Assembly (NCBI RefSeq): GCF_937926365.1
Contig: NZ_CALAOH010000141.1
Location: 1 to 33,464, forward strand
Reading direction: 5' to 3'
DNA length: 33,464 nucleotides
Origin: an uncultured Azohydromonas sp.
GTDB lineage: Bacteria > Pseudomonadota > Gammaproteobacteria > Burkholderiales > Burkholderiaceae_C
Within the stretch, counting starts at the first letter, position 1, and the number at the start of each line of letters is the position of its first letter. The notes below the pieces were generated by a model. It did not search any database. It saw nothing but the letters and a program-made list of their open reading frames with translations, and was not told the DNA's origin. This document shows positions 30,296 to 33,464 of this stretch, piece after piece. The translations under genes were made by a program, and so were the position numbers.

Positions 30296-33037
30296 ATGCT
30301 GACGCCCGCGCTCGTGCTGGGCGCCTCCTCGGCCTACCTGCTGCTGCTGTTCGCGGTGGCCTGGTGGGGCGACCGGCGCGCGCAGCAGGGCCGCTCGGTG
30401 GTGGACAACGCCTGGGTGTACGCGCTGTCGATGGCGGTGTACTGCACCGCCTGGACCTACTTCGGCAGCGTCGGCCGCGCGGCCTCGGGCGGCGTGTGGT
30501 TCCTGCCCATCTACCTCGGCCCGACGCTGGCGATGCTGCTGGCCTGGCTGGTGCTGCGGCGCATGATCCGCACCGCGCGCACCCACCGCATCACCTCCAT
30601 CGCCGACTTCGTGGCCAGCCGCTACGGCAAGAGCCCTCTGCTGGCCGGGCTGGTCACGCTGATCAGCGTGGTGGGCATCGTTCCCTACATCGCGCTGCAG
30701 CTCAAGGCCATCGCCAGCGGCTACGCGGTGCTGACCATGCCCGCGGGCGCGCCCGCGGCCGGGGCCAGCCCCTGGTGGCGCGACGGCATGCTGGCCGTGG
30801 CGCTGGCGCTGGCGTGCTTCACGATGGTGTTCGGCACGCGGCGCCTGGACAGCACCGAGCGCCACGAGGGCATGGTGGCGGCCATCGCGTTCGAGTCGGT
30901 GGTCAAGCTCGCGGCCTTCGTGGCCGTGGGCGTCTTCGTCACCTGGGGCCTGTTCGACGGGCCCGGCGCGCTGTTCGCGCGCGCGCTGGCGCAGCCCGAT
31001 CTGCAGGCCCTGCTGGCGCTGTCGCAGCCCGAGCGCCCCTTCGCCTACGGGCAGTGGTTCGCGCTGACGATGCTGTCGATGCTGTCGGTGCTGCTGCTGC
31101 CGCGCCAGTTCCAGGTGATGGTGGTGGAGAACATGCGCGAGCAGCACCTGCGCCGCGCGGCCTGGCTGTTCCCGGCCTACCTGCTGGCGATCAACCTGTT
31201 CGTGCTGCCGATCGCGCTGGGCGGGCTGATGGTGCTGGGCCGCGGCGCCGATGCCGACACCTTCGTGCTGTCGCTGCCGCTGGCCGTGGGACAGCCGGGC
31301 CTGGCGCTGGCGGCCTTCGTCGGCGGGCTGTCGGCGGCCACCGGCATGGTCATCGTCGAGGCCATCGCGGTGTCCACCATGGTGAGCAACGACCTGGTGA
31401 TGCCGCTGCTGCTGCGGCTGCCGGGCCTGGCGCGCCGCGCCGACCTCACCGGGGTGCTGCTGGCGATCCGGCGCGCCGCCATCGTGCTCGTGCTGCTGCT
31501 GGGCTACCTGTATTTCCACCTCGCCGGCGAAGCCTATGCGCTGGTGAGCATCGGGCTCATCAGCTTCGCGGCGGTGGCGCAGTTCGCGCCGGCGCTGCTG
31601 GGGGGCATGTACTGGAAGGGCGGCACGCGCGAAGGCGCCCTGGCCGGGCTGCTGGCGGGCTTCGCGCTGTGGGCCTACACGCTGATGCTGCCCTCCATCG
31701 CCAAGTCGGGCTGGTGGGACAGCAGCTTCATCGAGCACGGCCCCTGGGGCGTGGCGCTGCTGCGCCCCGAGCAGCTGCTGGGCCTCACGGGCCTGGACAA
31801 CCTGACGCACTCGCTGTTCTGGAGCCTGCTGGCCAACGCCGGGCTGTTCGTGGGGCTGTCGCTGCTGCGCACGCCCTCGCCGCGCGAAACCAGCCAGGCG
31901 CTGCTGTTCGTGGACGTGCTCGACCGCACGCAGGCCGCGCAGCCGGTGTTCTGGCGCGGCCGCGCGCAGGTGGCGGACCTGCAGGCGCTGGCCGCGCGCT
32001 TCCTGGGCGCGGCACAGGCGCAGCGCCTGTTCGAGGACTACGCCCGGCGCAGCGGCGCCGCCGGCATCGGGCACATCGAGCCCGACGCGCGGCTGGTGCA
32101 TTTCGTCGAGACCGAGCTGGCCGGCGCCATCGGCAGCGCCTCCGCGCGCGTGATGGTCGCCTCGGTGGTCGAGGAGGAGGCGCTGGACATGGACGACGTG
32201 CTGCGCATCCTCGACGAGGCCTCGCAGCTGCGCGCCTATTCGCACGCCCTGGAGCAGGCCAGCGCCGAGCTGCGCGCGGCCAACGAGCGGCTCGAAAGCC
32301 TGGACCGGCTCAAGGACGACTTCATGTCCTCGGTGACGCACGAGCTGCGCACGCCGCTGACCTCCATCCGCGCGCTGGCGGAGCTGATGCTGGCCGAGCC
32401 GCAGATGCCCCAGGCGCAGCGCCAGCAGTTCCTGGGCATCGTGGTGGCGGAGTCGGAGCGGCTCAGTCGCCTGGTCAACCAGGTACTGGACATGGCCAAG
32501 ATCGAGTCCGGCCAGGCGCAGTGGCACGACGCCGACGTGGACCTCTCGGCGCTGCTGCGCCAGGCCGCGCAGACCGTGGGCGAACTCGTGCACGAGCGCG
32601 GCGCCGAGCTGGTGCTGGAGCTGCCCGAGACGCCGCCGCCGCCGCTGCGCGCCGACCGCGACCGCCTGATGCAGGTGCTGCTCAACCTGCTGAGCAACGC
32701 CGCCAAGTTCGTGCCCGCGGGCCGCGGGCGCATCGTGCTGCGACTGCGCACCGACGCGCACGGCGCCACCGTGGAGGTGCAGGACAACGGGCCGGGCGTG
32801 CCCGAGCATCAGCGCGAGCTGGTGTTCGAGAAGTTCCGCCAGGGCGGCGACGCGGCGCGCCGCCCGCAGGGCACGGGCCTGGGCCTGCCCATCAGCCGCC
32901 AGATCGTCCAGCATTTCGGCGGGCGGCTGGAGTTGCGCCCTGACTGCGGTCAAGGGGCCTGCTTCGCCTTCACACTACCGTGGACGCCCCCCTCAGAACA
33001 GACGGCGCCCGGAGCAGCCGCGGGAGACAAGCCATGA
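30296..33037 (+). CDS. CbrA-like SSS symporter-STAC-histidine kinase
   Basis: A 913-residue hybrid. Residues 1-530 are a sodium:solute symporter-type domain with about 13 helices (YCTAWTYFGSVGRAASGG near 44-61, ITSIADFVASRYGKSPLLAG near 100-119). A STAC-like linker follows at about 540-640 (LQALAARFLGAAQAQRLF, TELAGAIGSASARVMVASV), then a coiled coil (LEQASAELRAANERLESLDRL), a HisKA domain with His682 (SSVTHELRTPLTS), and HATPase (LLNLLSNAAKFV, DNGPGVPEHQRE, GTGLGLPISRQI). No PAS domain is evident, unlike Pseudomonas CbrA. It probably couples substrate transport or binding to phosphorylation of the regulator downstream. Stop and next start overlap (ATGA). Confidence 0.92.
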   Translation: MLTPALVLGASSAYLLLLFAVAWWGDRRAQQGRSVVDNAWVYALSMAVYCTAWTYFGSVGRAASGGVWFLPIYLGPTLAMLLAWLVLRRMIRTARTHRITSIADFVASRYGKSPLLAGLVTLISVVGIVPYIALQLKAIASGYAVLTMPAGAPAAGASPWWRDGMLAVALALACFTMVFGTRRLDSTERHEGMVAAIAFESVVKLAAFVAVGVFVTWGLFDGPGALFARALAQPDLQALLALSQPERPFAYGQWFALTMLSMLSVLLLPRQFQVMVVENMREQHLRRAAWLFPAYLLAINLFVLPIALGGLMVLGRGADADTFVLSLPLAVGQPGLALAAFVGGLSAATGMVIVEAIAVSTMVSNDLVMPLLLRLPGLARRADLTGVLLAIRRAAIVLVLLLGYLYFHLAGEAYALVSIGLISFAAVAQFAPALLGGMYWKGGTREGALAGLLAGFALWAYTLMLPSIAKSGWWDSSFIEHGPWGVALLRPEQLLGLTGLDNLTHSLFWSLLANAGLFVGLSLLRTPSPRETSQALLFVDVLDRTQAAQPVFWRGRAQVADLQALAARFLGAAQAQRLFEDYARRSGAAGIGHIEPDARLVHFVETELAGAIGSASARVMVASVVEEEALDMDDVLRILDEASQLRAYSHALEQASAELRAANERLESLDRLKDDFMSSVTHELRTPLTSIRALAELMLAEPQMPQAQRQQFLGIVVAESERLSRLVNQVLDMAKIESGQAQWHDADVDLSALLRQAAQTVGELVHERGAELVLELPETPPPPLRADRDRLMQVLLNLLSNAAKFVPAGRGRIVLRLRTDAHGATVEVQDNGPGVPEHQRELVFEKFRQGGDAARRPQGTGLGLPISRQIVQHFGGRLELRPDCGQGACFAFTLPWTPPSEQTAPGAAAGDKP

Positions 33038-33417
33038 CGACCAAGATCCTCGTCGCCGACGACGAGCCCAACATCCTCATCTCGCTGGAATACCTCATGA
33101 AGCGCGAGGGCTACGAGGTGCATGTCGCGCGCGACGGCTTGCAGGCGCTGGAGATGCTGCGCCGCGAGCGCCCGGCGCTGGTGCTGCTGGACGTGATGAT
33201 GCCGGGCAAGAGCGGCTTCGAGGTCTGCCAGGAGCTGCGCGGCGACGAGGCGCTGCGCGGCACGCGGGTGCTCATGCTCACGGCCAAGGGCCGCGACACC
33301 GACGTCGCCAAGGGCATGGCCATGGGCGCCGACGCCTACGTGACCAAGCCCTTTTCCACCAGCGAGCTGGTGGAGCGGGTGCGCGCGCTGCTGCAGGCTC
33401 CGGCGCGCCAGGCATGA
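33034..33417 (+). CDS. Single-domain response regulator (CheY-like)
   Basis: A 127-residue receiver with no output domain. The acidic pair Asp9-Asp10, phosphorylation site Asp53 (LVLLDVMMPG), switch Thr83 (LMLTAKG) and Lys105 (AYVTKPFS) are all present. It overlaps the kinase by four bases (ATGA) and is the probable partner. Lacking a DNA-binding domain, it must act by protein interaction or as a phosphorelay intermediate, unlike CbrB, which has AAA+ and Fis domains. The last codon overlaps the start of the next gene. Confidence 0.93.
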   Translation: MTTKILVADDEPNILISLEYLMKREGYEVHVARDGLQALEMLRRERPALVLLDVMMPGKSGFEVCQELRGDEALRGTRVLMLTAKGRDTDVAKGMAMGADAYVTKPFSTSELVERVRALLQAPARQA

Positions 33418-33464
33418 GGCGCGACCGCCGGCTGCTGGCGGCCATGGCCGCCGCCGCGGCCGCG
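33414..33464 (+). CDS. Start of the next gene in the operon (partial)
   Basis: An ATG at 33414 overlaps the regulator's stop (ATGA) and opens a frame to the window edge. The 17 visible residues (MRRDRRLLAAMAAAAAA) are a basic start and a run of Ala, compatible with a signal or membrane anchor, or just a GC-rich N-terminus. It seems to belong to the same operon, but the product cannot be given. Confidence 0.55.
   Translation, partial: MRRDRRLLAAMAAAAAA

Overview
The window is high-GC DNA (clearly above 65 % by eye, with strong G/C at third codon positions) from what looks like a betaproteobacterial chromosome, most probably Burkholderiales/Comamonadaceae. The reasons are the narK1-narK2-narGHJI-parvulin order with a narXL pair nearby, PEP-CTERM surface proteins, a YbaL-type antiporter, a VC_2705-type sodium:solute symporter beside a CbrA-like transporter-kinase, and an interspersed inverted repeat of a kind I associate with this group. 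No taxon was checked against a database. I see no insertion sequence, integrase, CRISPR array, rRNA or tRNA.

Layout, left to right. (1) 1-7254: the end of an Ala/Pro-rich protein, an erythromycin-esterase family protein, a DksA/TraR-type zinc protein, a YbaL-like K+/H+ antiporter, a PEP-CTERM 'choice-of-anchor E' protein behind a near-consensus sigma-54 promoter, a DUF883 membrane protein, a nitronate monooxygenase-like flavoprotein and a small cupin. (2) 7310-17940, minus strand: a complete membrane-bound nitrate respiration operon. Two NarK-type transporters are followed by narG, narH, narJ, narI and a parvulin-type prolyl isomerase with a His/Cys/Gly-rich N-terminus. Two candidate FNR/Anr-type boxes lie upstream. 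(3) 18319-22097: an AlkC-like DNA glycosylase, an M20-family hydrolase with substituted metal ligands, a PEP-CTERM 'choice-of-anchor A' protein and a small Cas2/VapD-like protein, all lying between the nar operon and its regulators. (4) 22115-24710: narL and narX. (5) 24897-27225: a monohaem cytochrome c and an MHS-family symporter, convergent on a shared bidirectional terminator. (6) 27545-33464, plus strand: DUF4212 small subunit, large symporter subunit, two unknown small membrane proteins, a symporter-STAC-histidine kinase fusion, a single-domain response regulator, and the start of another translationally overlapping gene.

How it works together. NarK1/K2 bring in nitrate and exchange nitrite, NarGHI reduces nitrate using quinol, NarJ matures NarG, and the parvulin presumably helps folding. 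NarX senses nitrate/nitrite and NarL controls transcription, with oxygen control probably through the FNR-type boxes. In the last block a Na+-coupled carboxylate transporter sits beside a sensor whose input module is itself a transporter fold, which suggests uptake-coupled sensing. The best leads for novelty are the altered M20 active site, the metal-binding-like head on the nar parvulin, the EF-hand-like loop in the symporter, the two unknown membrane proteins in the transporter-sensor operon, and the orphan Cas2-like protein.
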